A stretch of DNA of 41,304 nucleotides from Haplomitrium mnioides (Eukaryota; Marchantiophyta; Haplomitriopsida; Calobryales): NCBI GenBank assembly GCA_049999725.1, contig JBNGIS010017957.1:1-41304 (forward strand), given 5' to 3'. Shown one piece after another: positions 1 to 9,200 of this stretch. The notes under the pieces were generated by a model, which saw only the letters and a program-made list of their open reading frames with translations, searched no databases and had not been told where the DNA came from. The position numbers and the translations under genes were made by a program. Each line of letters begins with the position of its first letter. Positions within the stretch are counted from its first letter, which is position 1.

Positions 1-920
1 TCTTCCCGTTGGACGGTCTGCGCTGGGTCACCGCTTCATCACTCCTACGCGTCGTTCGAACCAGTTTGCCGACAAGTTGCCTTTTCGCCTTCACTCGTCC
101 TTGTTCGGTCAGATCAGGGATCAGTCCCCCTTTCGGCTATCCTCTTTGTTTTCTCTTTGGCGAATCTGTGCTAGGTCGCCCCTTTGGCTTCTGCGCTCTT
201 CCTCCTCTTGGATCTCCGATATATCGCCCTTCCGGCACTTCCCGATTTCCTTCGGCCAGGCCCGCGATAAGTTGATGTTTCGGGCCCCTTTCCTTCCTTC
301 CCTGTAGGGTTCCTCGCGGATCCCGCTTAATCGGGATCCCCACGTCGGAAGACGCTTCGGAACCACATTAAGTGGGCTCCCCACTTAGGGAGGCGCTTTT
401 CCGCAGATCCGCGGGCCTCCTGGCGCTGCCACGTAGTCCGTGGAATCCCGCGAAGGCTCTGGAGACGCCACGTTTCCGTGGAATCTCGCGGGAGTTCTCG
501 GGGACTTCACTCTTTCGCCAGGACTTACCGACTTGGACGGATCGTTCGATCGGCCTCTGTAGGGCTCGCTCTTGCTTGCGGGATCGAGGCGTCCCTCTTC
601 CCTGGCCTTGCTCGCCATCGTGAAGATCTCACCTCCTCCTTGTCAGCTCCTGATGCTTGTTTCCCAGTTTTGTGGCCGCTGCAGGACCCCCGCGATCTGC
701 CTTCCTTCGGAGTGCCTTCGGGCTTCCTTGTTGCTGATCCCTTCTTCTTCCTCCTCCGCCATGGTCCTGTTTCCCTCCCAAGACTCATGCACCCTGCTCT
801 TAACAGCTGTTTGAGGTAATCAGCTATTCTTGAGGGCCTTCACACTTGCAAAGGGAACAATGTGGCCAGTGGTGCTTCCGATTTCGTGCGTTCAGCCGTA
901 GTGCTCCAAACTACCGGTTG
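1..920. other. GC-rich non-coding repeat-like block
   Basis: This block is much richer in G+C and CT tracts than the rest of the window. The overlapping short ORFs on both strands resemble no protein family and look like products of the base composition. A near-palindrome (arms GGATCCCG/CGGGATCC) lies near 317-341. Two imperfect direct repeats containing GCCACGT..CCGTGGAAT follow at about 428-510. TGGTGCTTCCGAT at 870-882 resembles a retrotransposon primer-binding site because it begins with TGG. The block is probably part of another retroelement, but this is inference. Confidence 0.4.
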
Positions 921-1191
921 ACACCTAGTGATTTGAGAGGAACTCCAGAATGAAGAGTTGGGCTATGAAGCCTTTCTATTTACACAAGAGAAGAGGTGTC
1001 ATCCCCCTTCTTTCACTTACAAGCTACTTCCAATTTCAACCTTAAAAGTGACCATATAGCACTTCACTTAAAGTAACTTCAAAAGCAAGTAATCTTAAAA
1101 TGATTTCAATCCTAAAAGAGATCCCCTACCACTTCCTTCATTCCTCTCTATTTTCTTATAAAAATTATAACATCATGATTGTACTACTACA
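921..1191 (-). repeat. 3' LTR of the gypsy element, truncated
   Basis: This segment aligns with 4803-5081 over almost its whole length; both share AACTCCAGAATGAAGAGTTG and later blocks. It ends in ..CTACTACA next to the chromodomain end of the element. The outer 108 bp or so present in the right LTR (4695-4802) have no counterpart here. The sequence to the left is the unrelated GC-rich block, so this LTR was truncated or recombined. Confidence 0.85.
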
Positions 1192-1204
1192 TAATCTCCG
1201 CATT

Positions 1205-1390
1205 CTAATCGATGACGTCATCGTCATGATCGACAGTTTCAAATAATCGAATAACATCTTGAGCATTATCAAGGTTTGAACATAGCTCCAAAGTAGCATC
1301 ATGAGGCGAATATCCCTTCCTCAAAACTTTATATTGAACTTGAGGATGTCGCCCGCGTTTGAAGAGTTGTTTAGCCAAAATAAGATCCAC
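1205..1390 (-). pseudogene. Chromodomain-like C-terminal fragment of gypsy integrase
   Basis: The 61-residue reading contains RGRHPQVQYKVLRKGYSPHD and then LDNAQDVIRLFE. This matches the chromodomain pattern of chromovirus integrases (strand, Y/W-V-K-W-x-GY, then E/L..N-A-x-x-V-I-x-x-F). The usual W of the K-W-x-GY core is not present. In the family this domain tethers integration to particular chromatin marks. It lies between the integrase C-terminal fragment and the 3' LTR, as expected. Confidence 0.75.
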
Positions 1391-1741
1391 CTAATATTCT
1401 TCATGATCATTAAGAACTATAGATGGAGGAGGAATTTGAACACAAGTTGGAAAAAAAGAAGGACTAGAAACAAAAGGCTTAAGTTTAGAGACATGGAATA
1501 CAGGATGAATCTTCATATAAGAAGGAAGAACAAGTTTGTACGCAATAGGAAAAATAACTTGAGAAATTGAGAAAAGACCAATCCAAGCTGGAGATAACTT
1601 ACAAACTTGAGTGTCTAAAGACAAAGGAAGATCATGAGTAAAAAACATAACTTTGTCATCTAAAACATAAGAGAAATCACAACGATGTTTATTTTTTTGC
1701 CAATTTTGAGCAATAAAAAGATGGTTTTGTACATCTTGCAA
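1391..1741 (-). pseudogene. Gypsy integrase C-terminal (GPY/F-like) fragment
   Basis: Recognisable blocks are LSPAWIGLFSI and IHPVFHVSKLKPF, which correspond to the LSPRWIGPF and IHPVFHVSxLKPY signatures of gypsy integrase C-termini. The GPF triplet is degraded to GLF. The fragment lies in the right order between the integrase core and the chromodomain and is separated from both by stops or frame changes. Confidence 0.85.
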
Positions 1742-1833
1742 AGAGGAAGATAATGAGATAAAAAGATAGAAAGACTTGGAAAATTGGAAGAAGAAGGAGA
1801 AAACAAACCATCATGAACAAGAGGATGTTTACC

Positions 1834-2400
1834 TCAATTGACAAAGAAAGGAGAGAATCTAGTACTTGCTTGTTTGGAGTTGTTGTATACAAACTCCACA
1901 ACCAATAAGAAACTATCCCAATCCATGTGATAAACGTTGATAAATTCTTGAAGTGTATACTCCACAATGCGATTCATGCATTCAGTTTGCCCATATATTT
2001 GAGAATGAACATAGATAGTTTGGTACCCAAAAGTGTGAACAACTCTCTCCAAAACTTCCCAGTGAATCCTGGATCTCTATCAGATATTAACACCTTTGGC
2101 ATTTTATAATAACGGAAAAATGTATCAAAGTAAATCTTGGCCAATTGTGGAGCATCAACCGTATCCACCATTGGTGCTAGATGAATATGTTTGCTTAGCT
2201 TATCTACAAACACCACAATGGAAGTAAACCTACAAGGCGTGGTTCGAAGTGAAGTAACAAGATCTAAACTTACATGTTCCTAACGAGGAGTATGAATCGG
2301 TAGTGGTTGAAGAAGGCCAGCTGGTTTTTGATTTAAAGCTTTGTTTTGCTAACAACTTTCACAAAAACGAACAAAGCCATAAACATCTTGAGCTAGGTTT
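1834..2400 (-). pseudogene. Gypsy integrase zinc-binding and catalytic core, broken
   Basis: Two overlapping frames are used. The first reads VFVDKLSKHIHLAP and VLISDRDPGFTGKFWRELF, the rve core with the second catalytic Asp in SDRDP. The second reads IYGQTECMNR and EFVYNNSKQASTRFSPF, the region around the catalytic Glu (family GQTER.NR and EFAYN.S). Further right a C-E-S-C-like segment marks the end of the HHCC zinc finger. A frameshift near 2050 separates the halves, so no active integrase can be made. Confidence 0.88.
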
Positions 2401-2942
2401 GGCCACCACCAAGTGCTTTGAAGCAACTCCATAGTCTTGTCTACTCCAAGATGCTAAGAGATTGGAATGTCGTGTGCTTTTTGTAAACGTGCCATTCAAA
2501 GTGCATCATCTTGTGGAACATATATTTGATGGCTTTGATAGAGAATACCATCTCGAATGGAAAAAGTATGATACTCACTATCTTTGACTGCTAAACGTGT
2601 ACTAACAAGATTGAAGAAGGCATCTTCATGCAACTTTTGTCAAAGGCAGTCATTGGTTGTCTCATCAAGATGTAATATACTAGCATTTGCAACCTCCAAC
2701 ATATTAAGTTGATGATCCGATCTTCGTGACAATGCATCAAGAATGGTGTGGAATCTTCTTGGCCTATACTCCAACTTGATGTCAAAGAGTTGTAGTTGAT
2801 CTTCTCATTGATGATGGCGACTTGTCACATTTTTCAAATGAATTGATTGGAGCAAAAGCTTGTGATCAGTGCGCATAAGTACTTTCTTTCTTTAAAGATA
2901 GTGTCTTCAAACCTTGGTAGCATAAACCATGGTCATCTGCTC

Positions 2943-3209
2943 TTAATCCCTTGTAGAATAATTCCTCTCTACCGCATTTAGTCGACGTGACATGAAGGCA
3001 ATCGGATGAAGTCTATCCTCAAACACTTGTTGTAACACTACCCTAATAGCAAAATTAAAGACATTAAAATCAACTATACAACTTGATTTTGGGTCATACG
3101 GTTGTAGAATTGGACAAGAAGACACCACATCATTGAGTTGTTGAAATGCCTCTTGCTCTTTGGTCATCCATTGAAACTTTACCTCCTTACCTAGCACATT
3201 TGCAAGCAA
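2943..3209 (-). pseudogene. Gypsy RNase H fragment
   Basis: This frame reads FQWMTKEQEAFQQLNDVVSS, then the start of RNase H (SCIVDFNVFNFAIRVVLQQ), and ends with HPIAFMSRRLNAVERNYSTRD. The family pattern is F.W....AF..LK, ILxTDASxxGIGAVLxQ and PVAYxSRxLxxAExNYxxxxKE. The first catalytic Asp block reads VDFN rather than TDAS. The frame closes at the position where E/K-E-L-L-A normally follows. Confidence 0.85.
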
Positions 3210-3239
3210 TGCATCAATATGAGCATAATAATAGATGAT

Positions 3240-4124
3240 TATTTGATAAAAACTTGCTAGCTTATTAAAAGCTCAAACATCCTTTGCATCTTTTGGTGTT
3301 GGTCACTCCGCAATAGCCTTAATTTTCTCTTCCTCTATCTTGATGCCATTTGCAGACACTTTATACTCTAAGTAAGTCACCTCTTGCTTCGAAAACTCAC
3401 ACTTAGACTTATTGCAATAAAACTTCTAATTATATAATCTTTGTAATACTTCTTTGAAATGAGCATAATGCTCGACTGCACTTTTACTAAAGATAAAGAT
3501 ATCCTCCAAAAACACCAACACTTACTTATCTAATAACCCATTGAAAACTCGGTGCATTTGATCCATGGATATCGCTGGAGCATTAGTAAGACCAAATGTA
3601 AAAACCTTCCACTAAACATGGCCATACCTTGTAGGAAAAGTTGTCTTTGGTACATCACTTGGTTTAATAAGAATATGCCAATAACCACTTCAAATATCCA
3701 ACTTAGAAAAGAATCTCACACCACTCAAGTGATCCAACAAATCATCAATATGAGGTAGAAGATAGGCATTCTTCATCGTTTGGTTATTCAAACCACAATA
3801 ATTTGTACAAGGAAAAATCCACCATCTTTCTTTGGTACAAAGAAAATTGAAGCTCCTCAATGCAAAGTACTATATTGAACAAAATCCTTCTCAAGCAGAT
3901 CCATCAAGGTTTTTTGAGAGCTCTTTTAATTCTTGTGGTGATAGCCGATATATAGATCGATTATAAAGGGTACTTTTTGGTATAAACTTAATTGAAAAAG
4001 GCATTCTTCGATCATCTAGTAACCCATTTGGCAAATCCTTCGGAAACACATCCACAAACTCCTTCAAAATATCATCTATCATTGAGGTAGGTGCACTTTT
4101 TCCTCTATTCTTACTTAAGTCCAT
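3240..4124 (-). pseudogene. Gypsy reverse transcriptase, multiply broken
   Basis: The right end reads EFVDVFPKDLPNGL and YRLSPQELKEL, the classic start of gypsy RT. Leftward, through several stops and frame changes, come PKKDGG, a KLDI..GYWHI block and a VLVFLEDIFIFSKS block. That last block replaces the YxDD catalytic box with FLED, losing one of the paired aspartates. With the stops, this shows the enzyme is dead. The start of the domain carries part of a 67-bp tandem duplication. Confidence 0.85.
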
Positions 4125-4230
4125 GATGGGCTTGATCTAAACAACAAAGGCATACAACTCTTGCTTTTCCTCCATTCTTACTTAAGTCCATGATGGGCTT
4201 GATCTAAATAACAAAGACATACAAGTCTTG
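4097..4230. repeat. 67-bp tandem duplication inside the gypsy element
   Basis: The segment with CTTACTTAAGTCCATGATGG occurs twice, at 4097-4163 and 4164-4230, with a period of 67 bp and only a few differences. It arose after or during decay of the element, because it breaks the pol reading frame. Confidence 0.85.
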
Positions 4231-4315
4231 CTTCACTGTAATATAGCTTCTTACTATAACAAGTTGCTTCAATTCAGCCAATCAATTTCTTGCTGCCTTA
4301 GAAGTATTTACAACC

Positions 4316-4537
4316 CTAAATCTTAAAATCATGTTTTTTTTTTAATTCACACCAAGAAATAATAGGAGCAACAAATCCACGTTGTTCTTCTTCTATTTGA
4401 TACCTCCACCAAGTCTTTGCAAATTCTTCTAATTGACTTATCGCAAACAGAATTTGTCGACCATCTTCTCTAACGTTTGTAGCTTCAAAATGTTGCTTGC
4501 AATCAAATATGAAGTTCGCCGATGCATCACAAACCAC
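4316..4537 (-). pseudogene. Gypsy gag fragment
   Basis: The 73-residue frame includes FEATNVREDGRQILFAISQL and EEFAKTWWRYQIEE. It fits the capsid part of plant gypsy gag (retrotrans_gag), where an A-x-x-W-W block is typical. It lies next to the 5' LTR and PBS, as gag should. No zinc knuckle or protease was found between it and RT, so the 3' part of gag and the protease are deleted or unrecognisable. Confidence 0.75.
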
Positions 4538-4681
4538 TTCCTATTGAATGCTTTTAGCATTGGAAATTGCTCATAACTCTCCTCTTCTCGAAAAGACGTG
4601 AAAGATGTTCAAGCCGTTGTTCTATCATTTGAATCACCGCCTCTTGATTCTCCATATAACACACCACCAAAAGAAACCGTA

Positions 4682-4693
4682 GCTATGATACCA
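4682..4693 (-). promoter_or_regulatory. Primer-binding site of the gypsy element
   Basis: On the minus strand this reads TGGTATCATAGC, one mismatch from TGGTATCAGAGC, the common plant PBS complementary to initiator Met-tRNA. It lies one base inside the end of the right LTR, which fixes both the orientation of the element and the LTR boundary. Confidence 0.8.
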
Positions 4694-4694
4694 A

Positions 4695-5081
4695 TGGAAA
4701 AAAACTCAAAGACCAATCCAAATGAGTAAGAACTCATAGTGAACTCTAATAGAGTTCTTCAACTAAATGCCAATAAGACAAGCAAAAGCCAAGTAACCAA
4801 AGAACCCTCGTGATTCGACAGGAACTCCAGAATGAAGAGTTGGGCTATAAAACCCTTCTATTTATACAAGAGAAGAAGGCTTACTAATCCTCCTTCCTTC
4901 ACTTACAAGTTACTTCCAATTTCAACCCTAAAAGTGACCATATATTACTTCACTTAAAGTAACTTCAAAAGCAAATAAACTTAAAATAATTTCAACCCTA
5001 AAATTGACCCTCTACCACTTACTTCACTTGTCACTATTTTCTTATAAATAGCACAACATCATGCTTGCTTATACTATTACA
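4695..5081 (-). repeat. 5' LTR of the gypsy element
   Basis: On the plus strand it runs from TGG next to the PBS to ..CTATTACA at 5081, giving about 387 bp with TG..CA ends. Positions 4803-5081 align with the left LTR. The sequence beyond 5081 (CAAGG..) is unrelated to the left flank. Confidence 0.85.
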
Positions 5082-5090
5082 CAAGGTATG

Positions 5091-5612
5091 TTTTCAAACG
5101 TTTCTCGTCTTTTCGGCAATGATAAACACAGTTTTACTCATGAACCAACATCTATTTCAAATGTTGCTAGACTTTTGGGCAATGGTAAATATGGCTTTAC
5201 TCACGAACCAAGATTTATTTTCTAACTTTTGAAGACTTTTTGACTACTATAAACTTATGAATCAAGCTTTGTTTTCAAGTGTTTTTAGCTGTTTCGACAA
5301 TGATAACCGTGGTTTCACTCATGAATCAAGAGTTGTTTTCAAAGTTTCAAGCCTTTTGAACAACAATAAACTTGGCGTTACTTATGAACCAAAGTGTGTT
5401 TTTCAACGTTTCTAGTTTTGTCAATGATAAACATGGTTTGTTCATGAGCTAAGATCTATTATCAAACATTTCTAATCTTTTGTCAATGCTAAAGGGTTTT
5501 AGCCTTTTTCACAACCCTCAAGTTAGTTTTGCTTATGAAGCAAGGACTATTTTCAATCTTTTCAAGCCTTCTAGCAACAATAAACTAAGACCTTTCAAAC
5601 TTTTCAAGCTTT
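5091..5612. repeat. Degenerate minisatellite, about 63-bp unit, ~8 copies
   Basis: Successive units begin with TTTTCAAA-like bases and carry a CTTTT..GCAATGATAAAC core, then TTTACTCATGAACCAA. Units start near 5091, 5155, 5218, 5275 and onward at 55-90 bp spacing. Copies differ at many positions and by small indels, so the array is old. It starts 10 bp from the gypsy LTR and has no open frame. Confidence 0.8.
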
Positions 5613-6286
5613 GTTGGGAAGGTTAACCCTAAACCAGGTTCACTCAATAACTGGGAAACATGTTCAAACCCCTAAACCGCTCACTTGTTTTGAAATTACG
5701 CTAAGTAGCCAGATGGACGAAAGCTATTGAGGAATAGTTCAAATTTGTCCACGTGCCCATCTTTGGTTGGATGATATTTTGGCAAAACTTTTGCTGTCTA
5801 GTTTGAAAGTGTCGTGTAGTAGTTCATTTGCCAAGTTCTGTGCTGTTGAATCCCTCGTGCTTGGCAATCTGGTTTTCAATCGAAAGAAAGCCATGAGTAT
5901 GGACGGTAGTGTTTGGTATGTAGATGGCGAGATGGCGAGGGAAGTCATGTTGATGTAGTTCTATCGAGTAGCTGCTTCATAATTTGGAGCTGGTACACAT
6001 AATGCTTTGTTGACGGATTGGAATGATGCATGTGTTTCAATTCACAACGGAGAAGTCGATCTGGAGGCTTTTCTACGACTCTCATCGGAGCTTGTTATTA
6101 AAACATGGTCCGAGGTATCACCTAGAGGATATAATGCAGTAAACTTTGTTTTTTCGAGTTTAGGAAGATGACAGTGGAATCTACTGTGTTTATTTGTCAC
6201 GACAGCCCTTACATCCTTGCCAGTTCGTATCGTTGCAGAAGGGTATCTGAATGAGTAAGTGGATGAAATTTGAACTGGCATAAGCG
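5613..6286. other. Intergenic region upstream of EXO1
   Basis: No gene is recognised here. Two short opposing ORFs at 5739-5958 shadow each other and match nothing known to me. The stretch must contain the EXO1 promoter and 5' UTR. TATAAT at 6131 is the only TATA-like string noticed and its role is unproven. Confidence 0.5.
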
Positions 6287-9200
6287 ATGGGAATCCAAGG
6301 ACTCTTGCCGGCGTTCAAGTCAATTATCACCCCTGTTCATGTGCGACAGTATTCCGGCAAAAGAGTTGCCATCGACACTTACTCCTGGCTGCACAAAGCC
6401 GCATACATTTGTAGCAAAGATCTTTGTGAAGGACGGCCTACAGAGAAGTATCTATTTTACTATTTGATTGAGTTTCGAGACAGACAGAATAGAATGGAAT
6501 ACTTGATTTAAGTTTCAAACCAACCCTGGCAAGATTTCTTTCGAGCACTGTTTCCAATTAGCAAAACTTGTTTGCCTCATGAGTGTTCGTTTTTTCTCCC
6601 TCAGACTTTAAGATTTATTAAAAGTATAGCTACACGCTGGATACTGCATACATTACCAACTCTGATGTATCGTTGTTTGTTCTTCATGATCGTTTTCTAT
6701 CCCTTCCATTGCATATTTTCTAAAACAATTACTGGGTGGCAGGTTCATTGATTACTGTATGCATAGAATAAACCTTCTCCGTCACCATGGAGTACATCCA
6801 GTGCTCGTCTTCGACGGAGCCGCGCTCCCCATGAAAGCAGATCAGGAAGGAAAACGTGCCAGGTCTTTTCCTTTCTATTAGGAGCATGTTGGGACTCGAG
6901 GGATCTCATTATCTTCATTTTCTTGTTACTAATTAATCCTAGAATATTGTTCCATGCATACTCCTTACTGATGAGTAAAAGTCAGCTTGTGAGGAATAAC
7001 CCGTGGAGTAATTGTAGTGCACGTTGTAAGGTTATGCATTGGTTCATAATGATCGTACTGCTCTCAGCTAGTTTACAATCTATCATTCCATCAGAATATA
7101 TGGTTTATAGAGGTTGAATAGGCAACTGTACTGGCTAGCTTGATGATTTTTTCTACTCTGCGTGTAAGCAGGGTTCGAAAAGAGTATCTAGAGCGTGCTA
7201 TTGAGCATGAGCGGTCTGGAAATCATTCAGCTGCCTTGGATTGTTACCAAAAAGCTGTTGATATTACTCCTGCAATTGCGTTGACGCTCATTAAGGTATT
7301 GCGGTAAATTGTACTATCACAATTCTTGGAATGGAGTGCACCGCCTTTAATTTAGTTCAAAGAATTGGGGCACTTATTTTAAGTAATATGATTTTCTCAC
7401 CAGGTTTTGAAACTGGAGGGGATTGAATTCGTTGTCGCTCCATATGAGGCAGATGCTCAGATGGCATTTTTTGCCCTTCAAGGTCGTGTTGAAGTTGTTA
7501 TCACCGAAGACTCTGACCTGATTGCGTATGGTTGTCCTCGGGTACAGTTTTCTAGTCTGCTCACTGAATTTAGAAATTGAGTCTTTTGTTTTAGTTGGAC
7601 AATTCCAGTCAGTTGTTGCTTACGAGGGCACCCTTTGCTCAGAAGTCATGTAAGCTCCATCAGTCAAGGCGTATGCCCAGTTTGGAGTGAATAGGGAAAA
7701 GTTTTGGCGAGGTAGCTTGCTTGCAGATATTGATTATCCATTTCTAATTTATTTTGAGCAGTTGAGGACCAAATTGATGATAGTTCATTTGATTGCATAG
7801 AGTAAAATCTGTAGAGGGTTTGACGTTCCTTATTTTACAATATGCACAGATTTTGTTCAAGATGGACAAATTTGGGCAAGGCTCAGAATTTCAGTATTGT
7901 GACATTGTTCGGAACAAAGACCTGAATTTTTCCAACTTTACCAAACAAATGGTGTTGGAGATGTGTGTAATGAGTGGATGTGATTACCTGCCCTCCCTAT
8001 CAGGAATGGGCGTGAAAAAGGCTCATAATTTGATACGGAGATTTAAAAATTATACGAAGGTTAGATACCTTTCCTTGTCATGATTCACAGTTCTTCTAGC
8101 GAACCGTGTTGTACAATTTCTGCAACAATCTGGCGGTGTGAACAGTTGTCAGGATGAAGGTTCGTTTGTTGTCTACAGGTACTGAAACATCTTCGATTTA
8201 CCGGCTCTAGTGTTTCTGTGCAATATGAGGAAGAATTCACAAAAGCACTTTTGACATTTCGCCATCAACGCGTTTATGATCCAAACAGACAGGAGATTGT
8301 TCATTTGACAGAAGTTTCATCTGACATTCCGCCAGACTCGGATTTCCTTGGTCCATATCCTTCTCAAGTGTCTAAATTTTTGTAACTTAGGGCATCCTGA
8401 TGGGAAAATGTCCTGGGTTGTCACTTCTTTGACTTCGAACACATATCTTTCTCAGAAACTCGTGAGGGCCATTGCAGAAGGTGATGTTGATCCTACTACG
8501 AATAGATCGTTCAAGGTAAATGTTTACTTTTGGAATCATGTAGACGGCACTTTTATTCTCGAATGGGTTGATAACAAGGCTGAATCTCACGATATTTCAC
8601 ACACACAGTTATATTGCTTGCAGTTCGCGCTGTTTCTGATAACCGATGCTCGTCATTTTGCAGGAAGAAATTGATGCGGCTGATGCTAGCCTGCTTAAGG
8701 ACACAGATCTGAGGATTGATGCACGGGACGCTCCAAAGAGAAAGCATGATTTTCTTGTTAAAAAAAACGTGCTGACAAATTACTTTTGTATCCTAGCTAG
8801 TGCTACTATCTTCAGATTTTCTGCGACCATATTTAGGAATTTGACGAAAGATGTGACTTGTAGTAAAATCAGAGGAGTGCTAGTATCAGATTTTACAGTT
8901 ATGGATGGATTTTGTTAATCTTATGCTGTGTACAGTTTCTCTCAAAGTAGGTGAAACCTACCTCGGTTCATTGAACGGTTACGAGGCAGCTCAATGTTCG
9001 GCCTTTGATAGAGGTAGTATTTTGATCTGAGCATGTTTGCTTTTGGAAAAGATGGTAACCTTAACTGGAAGAAGTGTACACATCCACCGAGGCAAAGAAA
9101 CAGTTCACTGCTCCGAGATTCTGTACCACTGCAGAGGCACATCCATATCTTGTTTTGTCAGAAGTCGAGCACTTCCAGACAGATAAGAATTGTGATAAAC

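Larger units (their letters stand above)
921..5081 (-). mobile_element. Decayed Ty3/gypsy chromodomain LTR retrotransposon
   Basis: Two related direct repeats (921-1191 and 4695-5081) enclose an interior read on the minus strand. In order it holds a gag fragment, RT, RNase H, zinc-binding/integrase core, integrase C-terminus and a chromodomain-like tail. That order (RT-RH-INT-chromodomain) defines the chromovirus branch of Ty3/gypsy. The interior is only about 3.5 kb, so part of gag, the protease region and the start of RT appear to be missing. Every domain is broken by stops and frame changes. By eye the LTRs are about 85% identical, so the insertion is old. The outer part of the left LTR is missing and no target-site duplication was found. 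Confidence 0.9.

Noticed and set aside
9-819. Many overlapping ORFs on both strands in the left end.
   Set aside because: CT-rich, high-GC DNA lacks stops by composition; no motif or consistent frame.
5091-5612. CRISPR-like array because of regular spacing.
   Set aside because: The whole unit repeats with gradual divergence; there are no constant repeats with unique spacers, and the window is a plant genome.
8368-8455. Reading EXO1 straight through this segment ([11 protein letters not shown]..).
   Set aside because: Splicing it out gives [21 protein letters not shown], which matches the family's spacing exactly; the segment is an intron.
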